Program-made: the position numbers and the translations under genes
DNA from: Shewanella salipaludis
GTDB taxonomy: Bacteria > Pseudomonadota > Gammaproteobacteria > Enterobacterales > Shewanellaceae
Length of the DNA: 64,000 nucleotides
Reading direction: 5' to 3'
NCBI RefSeq assembly: GCF_012911865.1
Contig: NZ_JAAXYH010000002.1
Coordinates: forward strand, 434,001 to 498,000
Shown: positions 8,206 to 17,256 of the stretch, one piece after another
How positions within the stretch are numbered: the stretch's first letter is position 1
Layout: every line of letters begins with the position of its first letter
The notes under the pieces: generated by a model
Told to the model about the DNA's origin: nothing
Seen by the model: the letters and a program-made list of their open reading frames with translations, nothing else
The model's database searches: none

Positions 8206-9105
8206 TTATTTTTTAGTTTTTGCAAACTGTTCGAAGATGCTGGAGAAGTCACGGGCCCCATTACCCTGACGGGCATGATTGACGTACAAGCTGCGCGCCA
8301 ATGCGCCCATGGGGGTGCTGGAATTGGACAAGAGCGCCGCTTCTTGAGACAGTCCGAGATCTTTGACCATCAAATCTACCATAAAACCGCCCTCATAGCC
8401 CTTGGATGAAGGCACATTCTCCATCACCCCTGGACAGGGGTTGTATTTTTCCAGGGTCCAGTTGCCACCGCTGCTGACCTTCATTATGTCCGACAGCACC
8501 TTGGGATCCAGGCCATGATCCAGCCCCATCTGCAGCGCTTCCGACGTGCCTATCATGAGCACGGACAAGAGCATGTTGTTGCAGATCTTGGCTATCTGAC
8601 CGGCCCCGGCGGCGCCGGCATGGAAGATGTTGGCCCCCATGGCGGCCAGCACAGGCTCGGCCCGGACGAAGCCGGCATCCGTACCACCACAGATGAAGGT
8701 CAGGGTGCCGGCGGCGGCGCCTGCCGTGCCGCCGGACACCGGCGCATCGACAAATTCCAGCCCCTTGGCGGCGGCCTGTGCGGCTACCAGCTGAGCGCTG
8801 TTGGCATCTATGGTGGAGCAATCTATGAGCAAGGTATCCTTGGCGACGACCTCGAGCAGGCCAGGCTGCTCAGCGCCGAGGTAGAGACCGCGCACATGTT
8901 TGCCTGCGGGCAGCATGGTGATCACCACCTCGACATTTTCTGCCGCCTGCTGGGCACTGGTGGCCAACTCGGCGCCCTGGGCCGCCAGCGACTGCATCGC
9001 GGCGGGAACCAGATCGAATACTGTAACTTGATGGCCGGCCTTCAGCAGGTTAGCCGCCATCGGCCCGCCCATATGCCCCAGGCCTATGAATGCTATTCTT
9101 GACAT
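8206..9105 (-). CDS. mmsB: 3-hydroxyisobutyrate dehydrogenase
   Basis: A 299-residue NAD-dependent dehydrogenase that oxidises 3-hydroxyisobutyrate to methylmalonate semialdehyde in valine catabolism. The N-terminal Rossmann motif GLGHMGGPMA starts at residue 7. The substrate-binding signature FVDAPVSGGTAGA is near residues 118-130, and the catalytic Lys lies in GAGQIAKICNNM near residue 170. Length and motifs are normal. It sits between the 3-hydroxyisobutyryl-CoA hydrolase gene, which makes its substrate, and the SDR gene. The mmsB stop is followed by a short gap, so it belongs to the same operon. Confidence 0.93.
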   Translation of the reverse strand: MSRIAFIGLGHMGGPMAANLLKAGHQVTVFDLVPAAMQSLAAQGAELATSAQQAAENVEVVITMLPAGKHVRGLYLGAEQPGLLEVVAKDTLLIDCSTIDANSAQLVAAQAAAKGLEFVDAPVSGGTAGAAAGTLTFICGGTDAGFVRAEPVLAAMGANIFHAGAAGAGQIAKICNNMLLSVLMIGTSEALQMGLDHGLDPKVLSDIMKVSSGGNWTLEKYNPCPGVMENVPSSKGYEGGFMVDLMVKDLGLSQEAALLSNSSTPMGALARSLYVNHARQGNGARDFSSIFEQFAKTKK

Positions 9106-9127
9106 GTCACGCTCCTAATCCCTGTTC

Positions 9128-9143
9128 GGCCACCCCTGTGGCC
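9128..9143 (-). other. Small hairpin between the hydrolase gene and mmsB
   Basis: GGCCAC / GTGGCC with a 4-base loop in the 50-base gap. There is no T run, so it is more likely an mRNA stability or processing hairpin than a terminator. Confidence 0.4.
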
Positions 9144-9155
9144 TTAGCTTGTAAA

Positions 9156-10262
9156 TTAACCCAATGCCTTGAGTGGATGCTGGTTGTCGTCCCAGGGGGA
9201 CTGCTGCAGTTCGGCTATCAGCTCGGCCGGCACCGCCGCCACACTGGCGTAATGCCACTTAGGCGTCCTGTCCTTGTCGATCAGCAGCGCCCTGACGCCC
9301 TCTCTGAAATCCCCCTTGGCGCAGGTGTTGACACTCACCCCCAGCTCCCAACGAAACACCTGTGCCAGGCTCAGCTCAGTGCCCAAACGCGCCTGCGCCG
9401 CCATCAGATGCAGACTGATGGGACTGCCGGCCAGCAGCCCGGCCCTGGCCTTGCTCAACCAGGAGACATCCGTCTCCAGCTCTGTCATCCGCTGCACTAT
9501 GGCGACTATGTCACCACTCATCAGTTCGTCTATCTGGGCCTGGTGGCGCTGCAGGCGACTGTCGCCCACGGGCTGACTCAGGGCCTCGAGCAACGCACTC
9601 AGCTTAGTGTGATTGAGCTGTTGATTGTCATCCCAACCGACGCCGGACATGGCATCGAGCAGTGCCTGTTTGGCATCGCTGCCCAGATGGTGATTGCCCA
9701 GTCCCACATACAGGGCGTCGGCGGCATCCAGGTTATAAGCCGTCAGCCCCAGGAACAACCCGGTCTTACCCGGCATGCGGTTGAGAAAATAGCTGCCGCC
9801 CACATCCGGGTACAGGCCTATGGTGACCTCAGGCATGGCGATGCGCGACGTGTCGGTCACCACTCTATGGCTGGCGCCGGCCATCAGTCCCAGGCCACCG
9901 CCCATGACGATGCCGGCGCCCCATACCAATACCGGCTTGCCATAGGTGTGCAGCAGATAATCCAGCCGATATTCAGAGGTGAAGAACTCACAGGCCTGGG
10001 GCGTGACAACGCCTGGGGTGTCTTTGGCGGCCTGATATAAGGCGCGCACATCGCCACCGGCGCAGAACGCCTTGGTGCCACTGCCATCGAGCATGATGCA
10101 GGCTATGCTGTCATCCTGCTGCCAGGCCAGCAGCTGCTCGGTCATGGCATGCACCATCTCCAGATTCAGTGCGTTGAGCGCCTTCTCCAGATTGAGCGTC
10201 ACCAGGCCTATGCGTTTGCCCGACATGGTCGCCAAGCTAGTAAACAAGACATCCTGGGTCAT
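9156..10262 (-). CDS. ivdE: 3-hydroxyisobutyryl-CoA hydrolase
   Basis: A 368-residue crotonase-superfamily hydrolase that releases CoA from 3-hydroxyisobutyryl-CoA in valine degradation. The oxyanion-hole motif KAFCAGGDVRAL is near residue 69 and GIVMGGGLGL near residue 121. The following MPEVTIGLYPDVGGSYFL, with Glu and Asp, is the signature that separates the hydrolases from hydratases. The preferred start, ATG 10262, overlaps the stop codon of the preceding gene as TGATG, which suggests translational coupling; an in-frame ATG at 10277 would overlap by 16 bases. In Shewanella the gene at this position has been called ivdE. Confidence 0.9.
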   Translation of the reverse strand: MTQDVLFTSLATMSGKRIGLVTLNLEKALNALNLEMVHAMTEQLLAWQQDDSIACIMLDGSGTKAFCAGGDVRALYQAAKDTPGVVTPQACEFFTSEYRLDYLLHTYGKPVLVWGAGIVMGGGLGLMAGASHRVVTDTSRIAMPEVTIGLYPDVGGSYFLNRMPGKTGLFLGLTAYNLDAADALYVGLGNHHLGSDAKQALLDAMSGVGWDDNQQLNHTKLSALLEALSQPVGDSRLQRHQAQIDELMSGDIVAIVQRMTELETDVSWLSKARAGLLAGSPISLHLMAAQARLGTELSLAQVFRWELGVSVNTCAKGDFREGVRALLIDKDRTPKWHYASVAAVPAELIAELQQSPWDDNQHPLKALG

Positions 10263-11035
10263 CAGCGGTTCTTCCATTGTGGTGGACGTTTTTCCAGGAA
10301 GGCTTGTACGCCTTCGGCCTGATCTTCGGTATGGAACAGCCCGACGAAACGTACCCGCTCCAGTGGCAAGGCTTGATTGCGTGGCATGTTGCGCCCCGCC
10401 TGGATCAGTTGTTTACAGACCTTGACGCTGCTCGGGCTCTGCTTGGCGACCTTGGCTGCCAGGGCTATGGCGGCATTGAGCGACTCGCCCTGAGGCACCA
10501 CTTCTTCCACCAGCCCAAGCTGCAGCGCCTTGGCGGCATCCAAACGCTCACCACAGAGTATCATGCGTTTCGCCCAGCCCTCGCCAACCAGAGCGGTCAG
10601 ATTCTGGGTGCCACCGGCGCAGGGCAACAGGCCGACGCTGGCTTCGGGCAGCGCCATCACAGCATGGCTCTCGGCAATACGCAGATCGCAGGCCATGGCC
10701 ACTTCCAGACCGCCGCCCATGGCATAACCATTGATGGCGGCAATAGATACGCCGCGAAAACCACTCAGGGCCTCGAATGCCTGACCGAAATGCTCGGCCA
10801 TGAGTTCGGCATGGTGCTTGTCGCCGTCGGCGAACTCGTTGAGATCGGCGCCGGCGGAGAAAAACTTCTCACCTTCCCCCGTGAGCACCAGGGCGTAAAT
10901 TTCCTTGTTGCTGTTGAGCTTAACCACTTTAGTCAGTAGTTCGCGCAGACTGTCTGCGGTCCAGGTATTGGCCGGCGGGTTGTTTACGGTCAATATCGCG
11001 GTATGACCTTCGATGCGTTCGTTGATGAATGACAT
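10262..11035 (-). CDS. ivdD: Enoyl-CoA hydratase of branched-chain catabolism
   Basis: A 257-residue crotonase-fold hydratase, expected to hydrate methacrylyl-CoA or tiglyl-CoA. The oxyanion-hole segment FSAGADLNEFA is near residues 59-69. The catalytic region shows GYAMGGGLEVAMACDLRIA (residues about 103-121) and the acidic residue in MALPEASVGLLPCAGGTQ. The start ATG 11035 has GGAG upstream (AAGGAGCCGTATATG context). It is coupled to the downstream hydrolase gene by a one-base overlap. In Shewanella the gene at this position has been called ivdD; that symbol is from memory of comparative-genomics naming. Confidence 0.88.
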   Translation of the reverse strand: MSFINERIEGHTAILTVNNPPANTWTADSLRELLTKVVKLNSNKEIYALVLTGEGEKFFSAGADLNEFADGDKHHAELMAEHFGQAFEALSGFRGVSIAAINGYAMGGGLEVAMACDLRIAESHAVMALPEASVGLLPCAGGTQNLTALVGEGWAKRMILCGERLDAAKALQLGLVEEVVPQGESLNAAIALAAKVAKQSPSSVKVCKQLIQAGRNMPRNQALPLERVRFVGLFHTEDQAEGVQAFLEKRPPQWKNR

Positions 11036-11092
11036 ATACGGCTCCTTGCTTATCCGGTTAAAAAATCATAGAAACTCACGTTAATAGATTCT

Positions 11093-12250
11093 TTAGAGTA
11101 TCTGGCCCGCATTGTCATCCAACAGACGACGGGCGATGATGAGGCGCATGATTTCATTGGTGCCCTCGAGGATCTGATGCACACGCACATCACGGAAGTG
11201 GCGCTCCAGCGGGTATTCGCGGATGTAGCCATAACCACCATGGATCTGCAGTGCTGCGTCACAGACCTGGAAACCTACGTCGGTGGCGAAGCGCTTCGCC
11301 ATGGCGCAATAGGCCGTCGCCTCGGGATCGCCACTGTCCAGCTTGAAGGCCGCCAGACGCACCAGCTGACGCGCCGCCACCAATTCAGTCGCCATATCTG
11401 CTAACTTAAATTGTAGCGCCTGAAACGCCGCCAGGGGCTTGCCAAACTGTTGCCGTTCATTCATATATTGCGTCGCCCGCTCCAGCGCCGCCTGCGCTGT
11501 GCCGACCGAGCAAGTCGCGATATTGATCCGGCCCCCGTCGAGGCCCTTCATGGCGAAGGTGAAGCCCTGGCCTTCTTCGCCCAGCAGGTAGGCTGCCGGC
11601 ACCCGCACCTGATCGAAGCTGATCTGCCGGGTCGGCTGGGCATTCCAACCCATCTTGTCTTCGGCCTTGCCGTAGGTGATGCCGGCACTGTCCGCCGGCA
11701 CTGCGATAGCAGAAATCCCCTTGGCACCGGCACCGCCGGTACGGCACATGACCACCAGCATTTCGGTGGCCCCCGCGCCCGAGATGAAGACTTTAGAGCC
11801 GGAGATCAGATAATCATCGCCATCCCGTACCGCCTTGGTCTGCAGTGCCGCGGCATCACTACCCGCCCCCGGCTCGGTCAGGCAATAGGAGGCCAGCTTC
11901 TGGCCCGTGGTCAGGGCTTCGGACCATTCGCGGCGCAGGACCTCGGAACCGAAACTGGTGATCATCCAGGTGGCCATGTTATGTATGGTCAGCATGGCCG
12001 TGGTGGCTGTGCAGCCCTTGGCCAGCTCTTCGAAGATGATGGAGGAATCCAGGCGGGACAAGTTCATGCCGCCTTCGGATTCGGGGGAATAGAGGGAGCA
12101 GAATCCCAGCTCACCTGCCTTGTGGATCACCTCTTTGGGAAAATAATGTTCCTCGTCCCACTTGGCGGCGAAGGGGGCCAATTCATCGGCGGCAAACTGA
12201 CGGGCCAGTTCGGCGAACTGACGCTGATCTTCATTAAAATTAAAATCCAT
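11093..12250 (-). CDS. ivdC: Acyl-CoA dehydrogenase (isobutyryl/2-methylbutyryl-CoA type)
   Basis: A 385-residue FAD-dependent acyl-CoA dehydrogenase. It carries the family signatures CLTEPGAGSDAAAL (about residue 132) and, near the C-terminus, QIHGGYGYIREYPLER and QILEGTNEIMRLIIARRLL, whose Glu in EGTNE is the catalytic base position. Genomic position between mmsA and an enoyl-CoA hydratase points to isobutyryl-CoA or 2-methylbutyryl-CoA as substrate rather than straight-chain acyl-CoA. The start ATG 12250 has AAGGAG upstream (TAAGGAGTCACAGATG). The gap to mmsA (178 bases) is the longest in the operon and holds a nested inverted repeat. Confidence 0.9.
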   Translation of the reverse strand: MDFNFNEDQRQFAELARQFAADELAPFAAKWDEEHYFPKEVIHKAGELGFCSLYSPESEGGMNLSRLDSSIIFEELAKGCTATTAMLTIHNMATWMITSFGSEVLRREWSEALTTGQKLASYCLTEPGAGSDAAALQTKAVRDGDDYLISGSKVFISGAGATEMLVVMCRTGGAGAKGISAIAVPADSAGITYGKAEDKMGWNAQPTRQISFDQVRVPAAYLLGEEGQGFTFAMKGLDGGRINIATCSVGTAQAALERATQYMNERQQFGKPLAAFQALQFKLADMATELVAARQLVRLAAFKLDSGDPEATAYCAMAKRFATDVGFQVCDAALQIHGGYGYIREYPLERHFRDVRVHQILEGTNEIMRLIIARRLLDDNAGQIL

Positions 12251-12352
12251 CTGTGACTCCTTATGCTTGCTGTGACTCTCGGGTCACTCTAGTACGGCGA
12301 CTATCACCCGCGCAGCATGACGCTTGGTCTTACCGCCGATTTGTCTGTGGCT

Positions 12353-12420
12353 TATTCTCTATCCATCCAGGGCCAAAATAGCAGGAGCCTGAGGTAATTC
12401 AGGCTCCCAGATAGAGAATA
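12353..12420 (-). repeat. Nested inverted repeats between mmsA and the acyl-CoA dehydrogenase gene
   Basis: An outer perfect 10-bp inverted repeat, TATTCTCTAT (12353-12362) and ATAGAGAATA (12411-12420), encloses an inner perfect 9-bp hairpin, GGAGCCTGA (12384-12392) and TCAGGCTCC (12399-12407), with a 6-base loop. It starts 9 bases after the mmsA stop codon on the minus strand. There is no long T run right after the inner stem on the minus strand (TGCTATTTTGG), so it could be a partial terminator or an RNA processing or stability element. Confidence 0.75.
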
Positions 12421-12428
12421 GGCGATTC

Positions 12429-13922
12429 TTACTTGAGGTGAATACTCATGTTGGGACCCGTGCCTATATCCGACTCGAACCAACGGGCCGTGATGGTCTT
12501 GGTCTCGGTGTAGAAACGCACCGCCTGTTTGCCATAGGCGTGTTGATCGCCGTAGAAGCTGCCCTTCCAACCGGTGAAGGAGAAGAAAGGCAGTGGCACA
12601 GGGATGGGCACGTTGATGCCGACCTGACCCACTTCGATCTCGTGCTGGTATTTGCGTGCCGCGGCGCCGCTGGCGGTGAAGATAGAGGTACCGTTGCCGT
12701 AGGGGCTGTTGTTGACCAGCTCTATGGCCTCTTCCAGCGTCTCGGCTTCCATGCAGCAGAGCACTGGGCCGAAGATCTCTTCCTTGTAGATGCTCATCTC
12801 CGTGGTGACCTTGTCGAACAGGGTTGGACCTATCCAGTTGCCCGACTCATGGCCCTCGAGACTGAAGTCGCTGCCATCGAGCAGACAGTCGGCGCCTTCA
12901 TCTTTGCCTTGCTGTATCAGTTTCAGCACTCTCTGTTTGGCCGCCGGGCTGATCACAGGACCGTAACCCGCTTGTGGATCGTTCCACAGGCCGGGACGCA
13001 CCTTGGCCAGGGCTTCCTTGAGCTCGGGCAGCCATTCTTTGGCGGCACCGACAAAGACTGCGACCGAAAGCGCCATGCAGCGCTGACCGGCGGCGCCGAC
13101 CGAGGCCCCCACCAGGTTATTGATCACTTGCTGCTTGTTGGCATCCGGCATGATGACACAATGGTTCTTGGCACCGGCGAAGGCCTGTACCCGCTTGAGG
13201 TTGTCTGTGCCCGTCTTGTAGATGTACTGACCAACGCCGACCGAACCGACGAAGGAAATGGCCTTGATGGCGGGATCCCGCAGCAGGATATCCACAGCCG
13301 TCTTGTCGCCATGCACCAGTTGCAATACGCCCTTGGGGGCACCCGCCTGTTCGAACAGTTCCACCAGACGCTGGGGCGTCATGGGATCTTGCTCGGATGG
13401 CTTGAGAATGAAGGTGTTACCACAGGCAATGGCCAGGGGGAACATCCACAGGGGGATCATCGCCGGAAAGTTGAAGGGCGTAATCCCGGCACAAACACCC
13501 AGAGGCTGAGTGTAGCTATAGGTATCTATGGAGCGGGCGACGTTCTCGACGGTTTCCCCCATCAGGAGCGAAGCCACGTTACAGGCATGCTCGACCACTT
13601 CTATGCCGCGCCAGACATCGCCCTTGGCATCTTCGAAGGTCTTGCCGGTTTCCTGGGACAAGATGGTCGCCAGTTCGTCGTGATGCTCTTTCAGCAAATG
13701 TTGGTAGCGCAACATGACCCGCGCGCGCTCGGACACAGGCACTTCTTTCCAGCTCTTGAAGGCCGCCTTGGCACTGGCGATGGCGCTATGCACTTCGTCT
13801 GCGGTGGCGCAGTTGATCAGGGCTATAGTTTCGTTGTTGGCCGGGTTGGTCACGGCGATTTGCTGACTGCCGTTACCGACGACGAACTCACCGTTTATGT
13901 AGTGCTTTACTTGTGTAGTCAT
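12429..13922 (-). CDS. mmsA: Methylmalonate-semialdehyde dehydrogenase (acylating)
   Basis: A 497-residue CoA-acylating aldehyde dehydrogenase that converts methylmalonate semialdehyde to propionyl-CoA at the end of valine catabolism. The opening block HYINGEFV is typical. The CoA/NAD-binding segment [16 protein letters not shown] lies near residues 225-240, and the catalytic Cys is in [17 protein letters not shown] near residue 280. The substrate-loop Arg residues ([19 protein letters not shown]) are preserved. Start ATG 13922 has GGGAAG upstream. The gene is 100 bases after the thiolase stop, with no obvious terminator, consistent with one operon. Confidence 0.95.
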   Translation of the reverse strand: MTTQVKHYINGEFVVGNGSQQIAVTNPANNETIALINCATADEVHSAIASAKAAFKSWKEVPVSERARVMLRYQHLLKEHHDELATILSQETGKTFEDAKGDVWRGIEVVEHACNVASLLMGETVENVARSIDTYSYTQPLGVCAGITPFNFPAMIPLWMFPLAIACGNTFILKPSEQDPMTPQRLVELFEQAGAPKGVLQLVHGDKTAVDILLRDPAIKAISFVGSVGVGQYIYKTGTDNLKRVQAFAGAKNHCVIMPDANKQQVINNLVGASVGAAGQRCMALSVAVFVGAAKEWLPELKEALAKVRPGLWNDPQAGYGPVISPAAKQRVLKLIQQGKDEGADCLLDGSDFSLEGHESGNWIGPTLFDKVTTEMSIYKEEIFGPVLCCMEAETLEEAIELVNNSPYGNGTSIFTASGAAARKYQHEIEVGQVGINVPIPVPLPFFSFTGWKGSFYGDQHAYGKQAVRFYTETKTITARWFESDIGTGPNMSIHLK

Positions 13923-14022
13923 CTTGCTTCCCTTTACTGAGAGTGATGAGCCGGCGGCGCCTTTATTATGCTCTGGTGGCTCGCCGGCCTGATACAGAGT
14001 CTTGTGTGAACTTAACGCGTCG

Positions 14023-15213
14023 TTAGACCTCTATGGCCATGGCGGTGGCTTCACCGCCGCCTATGCATAACGAGGCCACGCCGCGTTTCAGGCCTCGGGC
14101 CTTGAGGGCATGGATCAGGGTCACCAGCAGACGGGCACCCGAGCAGCCTATGGGATGACCCAGGGCACAGGCACCGCCGTTGACGTTGATCTTGGCCATG
14201 TCCAGACCCAATTCTGACTGGGCCAGCATGGTCACCATGGCGAAGGCTTCGTTGATCTCGAACAGATCCACATCATCCTTGCTCCAATCGAGCTTGCTCA
14301 GCAGCTTGCCTATGGCGCCCACTGGGGCCGTGGTAAACATCGACGGCTCCTGGGCATGGGTGCTGTGGCCCTTGATGGTGGCCAACACTTCCAGCCCCAG
14401 GCTGTCGGCCTTGGCGCGGGTCATCAGCAGCAAGGCGGCGGCACCATCGGAAATCGAGCTCGAGTTGGCGGCCGTGATGGTGCCGTCTTTAGCGAATGCC
14501 GGGCGCAAGCCGGGGATCTTCTCCGGACGGGCATTGCCGGGTTGCTCGTCGGTATCTATTGTGACTTCGCCGCGGCGATCGCTGACTGTGACAGGCACTA
14601 TCTCTTCTCTGAAGGCACCGGATTGGATGGCGGCATTGGCTTTTTCCAGCGAGCTCAGGGCGAAGGCATCCATCTGTTCGCGGCTAATACCGAAATCATC
14701 GGCGGTCTTCTGGGCGAAAGTGCCCATGGCGCCGCCCGTGTAGGCATCTTCCAGGCCGTCGAGGAACATGTGGTCCATGACCTTGCCATGCCCCATGCGC
14801 ATGCCGCCACGGGCCTTATCCAGCAGGTAAGGCGCCTGACTCATGTTTTCCATGCCGCCGGCGATCACTATCTCACTGCTGCCGGCCTTGATCACATCGT
14901 GGGCCAACATCACAGTCTTCATGCCCGAGCCACAGACCTTGTTGACTGTGCTGGCGCCGACCGACAAAGGCAAGCCGCCACCGAGTGCTGCCTGGCGCGC
15001 CGGGGCCTGGCCTAAACCCGCGGGCAGGACGCAGCCCATCAAGACTTCGTCGACCTGCTCACCCGCCAGACCCGTTTGCGCCAGCAGCCCTTTGATGGCG
15101 GTGGCGGCCAGTGCCGGTGAAGTGACTCCGGCCAATGCGCCCTGAAAGCCACCCATGGGGGTGCGCTTGGCGGCAACAATAACAATATCTTGACTCAACG
15201 CCTGTGTACTCAT
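14023..15213 (-). CDS. ivdA: Acetyl-CoA C-acyltransferase (thiolase), first gene of operon
   Basis: A 396-residue thiolase. The nucleophilic Cys is in [10 protein letters not shown] near residue 93. The signature [13 protein letters not shown] is near 120, the catalytic His in [13 protein letters not shown] near 355, and the second Cys in [16 protein letters not shown] near 385. In this setting it probably cleaves 2-methylacetoacetyl-CoA to propionyl-CoA and acetyl-CoA in isoleucine degradation, though acetoacetyl-CoA is an alternative. It is the promoter-proximal gene of the seven-gene cluster. A perfect LiuR-like palindrome lies about 90 bases upstream of the start. In Shewanella this position has been labelled ivdA or atoB. 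Confidence 0.88.
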   Translation of the reverse strand: MSTQALSQDIVIVAAKRTPMGGFQGALAGVTSPALAATAIKGLLAQTGLAGEQVDEVLMGCVLPAGLGQAPARQAALGGGLPLSVGASTVNKVCGSGMKTVMLAHDVIKAGSSEIVIAGGMENMSQAPYLLDKARGGMRMGHGKVMDHMFLDGLEDAYTGGAMGTFAQKTADDFGISREQMDAFALSSLEKANAAIQSGAFREEIVPVTVSDRRGEVTIDTDEQPGNARPEKIPGLRPAFAKDGTITAANSSSISDGAAALLLMTRAKADSLGLEVLATIKGHSTHAQEPSMFTTAPVGAIGKLLSKLDWSKDDVDLFEINEAFAMVTMLAQSELGLDMAKINVNGGACALGHPIGCSGARLLVTLIHALKARGLKRGVASLCIGGGEATAMAIEV

Positions 15214-15298
15214 AACAACTCCACTCAGTGTTTGCCTCCAGGCCCAAATTCAGGGTGTCCTGGAATTCATAATAAAGCTAACTTACCTCACTCTGACG

Positions 15299-15314
15299 TT
15301 TACGCGAACGTAAA
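15299..15314. promoter_or_regulatory. LiuR-type operator upstream of the branched-chain operon
   Basis: TTTACGCGAACGTAAA, a perfect 6-4-6 inverted repeat (TTTACG / CGTAAA), sits 86 bases upstream of the thiolase start. It matches the known LiuR (MerR-family) consensus of the type TTTACGTnnACGTAAA that controls branched-chain amino acid degradation genes in Shewanella and relatives. Direct sequence observation plus family knowledge; the regulator gene is not in this window. Confidence 0.8.
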
Positions 15315-15622
15315 GCAAGTAGTCCTTGGTCTAATCGGCCAATTCGGCCAGGAATCTTTTGTCACTCAGAATTTACACCCTGATAGGGCCCACGGCGCCC
15401 ATGGCTTAAGGCAGATGCGGGTACCGGCGCCATGCGTCTGGCTCGGAGAAAATTTAGCTGCTGCGACAAGCCATTGGCACGCAAGCGAGCCAGGGACAGC
15501 TGTCCGGCGTGGCGTACAGAGGCGGCATTATCCGGGATGAAACAGGGAAAGAAGTGTGTGGCCCTGGCCTGCAACATGGGTGGGTTGCAGGCTTGGGCAG
15601 AGGTAAGGGCCGACGCTATCGA
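15315..15622. other. Intergenic between metA and the branched-chain operon
   Basis: No gene is supported. Frames here lack homology-like character and ribosome binding sites. The stretch holds a 9-bp hairpin, GCCTGCAAC (15567-15575) / GTTGCAGGC (15584-15592), located downstream of metA on the minus strand but without a T run, and a small GGCCAATTCGGCC repeat at about 15339-15351. Confidence 0.45.
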
Positions 15623-16570
15623 CTAGGAGTGCTTGCTTTCCCAGGGGGTGATGGCTGTCATGTCGCTCAAGTCGTAGGGGGTGAGCTGATACACATAGTA
15701 GTTGAGCCAGTTGCTGATCAGCAGGCTGCCATGGCTATGCCAACGTGCCACCGGCGGCTTGGCGGCATCGTCCCCGGGATAATAATTCTGCGGGATCTGC
15801 GGTGCCAGTCCGGCGGCCAGATCCCTGTGATATTCGTCGTTCAGGGTCGATTTATGGTACTCGGGGTGCCCCATGACGAACAGGTTGCGGTTGTTCTTGC
15901 TCAACACCAGATAGGCGCCGGCCTGGTCCGACTCGGCCAAGACCTGCAGATCCGGGTGTTGCCGCAACTGCGTCAGACTCATCTCGGCGAAGCGCGAGTG
16001 CGGCGCGAAGAACTCATCATCGAAGCCCCGCAGCAAGGGAAAATGCTCAGAGGTACGCTTATGGTTATAGACCCCGGAACGCTTCTTCTCGAGCACGGTG
16101 CGGTTCAGGCCATAGAGATGAAACAGGCCGGCATGAGCCGCCCAGCAGAGAAACAACACCGAGGTGACATGCCGCTGCGACCAGTCGATGATTTCGCGGA
16201 TATGGTCCCAATAACTCACATCTTCAAATTCCACCTGCCCGAGGGGGGCGCCCGTGATGATGAGGCCATCATAATTGTTATGGCGCACCTCCTCGAAGTC
16301 ACGGTAGAAATTATTCATATGATCTATCGAGGTGTGCCTGGATGCCTTATCGTGGATCCGCAGCAAGTCCACCCCCACCTGCAGTGGCGTATTCCCCAGC
16401 AGGCGCAGTAATTGGGTCTCCGTCTCTATCTTATTGGGCATAAGATTGAGGATCAGCACCCTCATGGGCCTGATGTCTTGATTTGCGGCCCGGGTTTCGG
16501 ACATCACAAAAATATTTTCCGACTCTAGCACTTCTGCGGCTGGCAGGTTATCTGGAATTCTGACCGGCAT
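15623..16570 (-). CDS. metA: Homoserine O-succinyltransferase
   Basis: A 315-residue acyltransferase that makes O-succinyl-homoserine from homoserine and succinyl-CoA, the first committed step of methionine synthesis. The N-terminal block [20 protein letters not shown] is highly conserved in MetA. The catalytic Cys is in [12 protein letters not shown] near residue 142, and the catalytic His and Glu are in [17 protein letters not shown] near residues 235-240. The length is standard. The family includes O-acetyltransferases that differ at one residue, so acyl donor choice is inferred from taxonomic setting. Transcribed alone. Confidence 0.95.
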   Translation of the reverse strand: MPVRIPDNLPAAEVLESENIFVMSETRAANQDIRPMRVLILNLMPNKIETETQLLRLLGNTPLQVGVDLLRIHDKASRHTSIDHMNNFYRDFEEVRHNNYDGLIITGAPLGQVEFEDVSYWDHIREIIDWSQRHVTSVLFLCWAAHAGLFHLYGLNRTVLEKKRSGVYNHKRTSEHFPLLRGFDDEFFAPHSRFAEMSLTQLRQHPDLQVLAESDQAGAYLVLSKNNRNLFVMGHPEYHKSTLNDEYHRDLAAGLAPQIPQNYYPGDDAAKPPVARWHSHGSLLISNWLNYYVYQLTPYDLSDMTAITPWESKHS

Positions 16571-16665
16571 ATGACGCCTCTTTCTCTGGGTTGATCTAAG
16601 GACGGCTCCCCCGGGAGCTGTCTCTGCGATTCACTAGCTCGGCGTCTGGACCGCGGCCCGGCAGT

Positions 16666-17108
16666 CTAGGAACCGACCTTATCCAACATGACGGACAAGG
16701 GCACAAGCGCATTAGGATCCAGGCTATAGGCCTGGGTATTGATGAACAGCAGCTTGTCATTCAACATGATTTTGGCCCCGATGGCATAGGTATGCCCGGT
16801 GATAAAGGTCGTCCTGGGCAGGACAAACTCGAACCGGGTCGGCGTGACTGGCTCCGACATGGTCACGCTCGCCAGTATCTGTGCCGGTACATCCATCTTG
16901 GACACGTCTTTCACTTCCGGCTCAGCTCGGCCGCCGCAGGCAAGGCGATGCGTTCACGAAACCAGATCTGTCCGGAAATGGTCGCAGCTGCGTCACTGGC
17001 CTCCCAGGTTTCATGCCTATCTGCGGGCGTACAAGCCGGCAGTCCCCCCATACAGGCCAGCATCACCAAGACCGCCGACACTAAGCCATGTCTATGGCTG
17101 AAACTCAT
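16666..17108 (-). pseudogene. YbaY-like lipoprotein gene broken by a single-base frameshift
   Basis: Two overlapping frames together encode one YbaY/YscW-type lipoprotein of about 147 residues. The first part (17108 to about 16911) starts at ATG with GGGGA upstream, carries a lipoprotein signal with lipobox LPAC, and then SGQIWFRERIALPAAAELS before ending at TGA 16913-16911. The second part continues in the next frame from about 16917 as EVKDVSKMDVPAQILASV, FVLPRTTFITGHTYAIGA and NDKLLFINTQAYSL to the stop at 16666. Family members run straight through this junction. Adding one base within AGCCGGAAGTG (for example CGG to CGGG) restores one frame. It is either a recent pseudogene or a sequencing error. 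A GTG at 16914 could restart the second half. Confidence 0.75.
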
Positions 17109-17180
17109 GTTCATTCCCCTATCATACCCAAAGACTTCCAGATGTCTACACGTCTTAACCATACTTTTCTTCATCCAGCA

Positions 17181-17208
17181 GGCATCAAACATGAGGCATC
17201 AAACATAA
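17181..17208. repeat. Two copies of a 14-bp direct repeat
   Basis: GGCATCAAACATGA and GGCATCAAACATAA lie head to tail between the ompW terminator and the YbaY-like gene. Confidence 0.8.
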
Positions 17209-17214
17209 GGCAAC

Positions 17215-17240
17215 AAAAAAGGAGCCCTATGGCTCCTTTT
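17215..17240 (-). terminator. Intrinsic terminator after ompW
   Basis: AAAAAAGGAGCC / GGCTCCTTTT with a 4-base loop. It starts 17 bases past the ompW stop codon on the minus strand and the T run is on that strand at 17220-17215. The symmetric A/T flanks would let it work in both directions. Confidence 0.9.
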
Positions 17241-17256
17241 CACTGGGTGACTGAGG

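Noticed and set aside
12438..13940. Plus-strand frame of 500 codons opposite mmsA
   Set aside because: Antisense shadow of mmsA, which is clearly coding; GC-rich codon bias keeps stops out of the opposite strand.
15509..16411. Plus-strand frame of 300 codons opposite metA
   Set aside because: Antisense shadow of metA with no recognisable protein features.
16638..16650. Possible MetJ half-box (GGCGTCTGGAC) upstream of metA
   Set aside because: Only one imperfect half of the tandem AGACGTCT pattern is seen, which is too weak.
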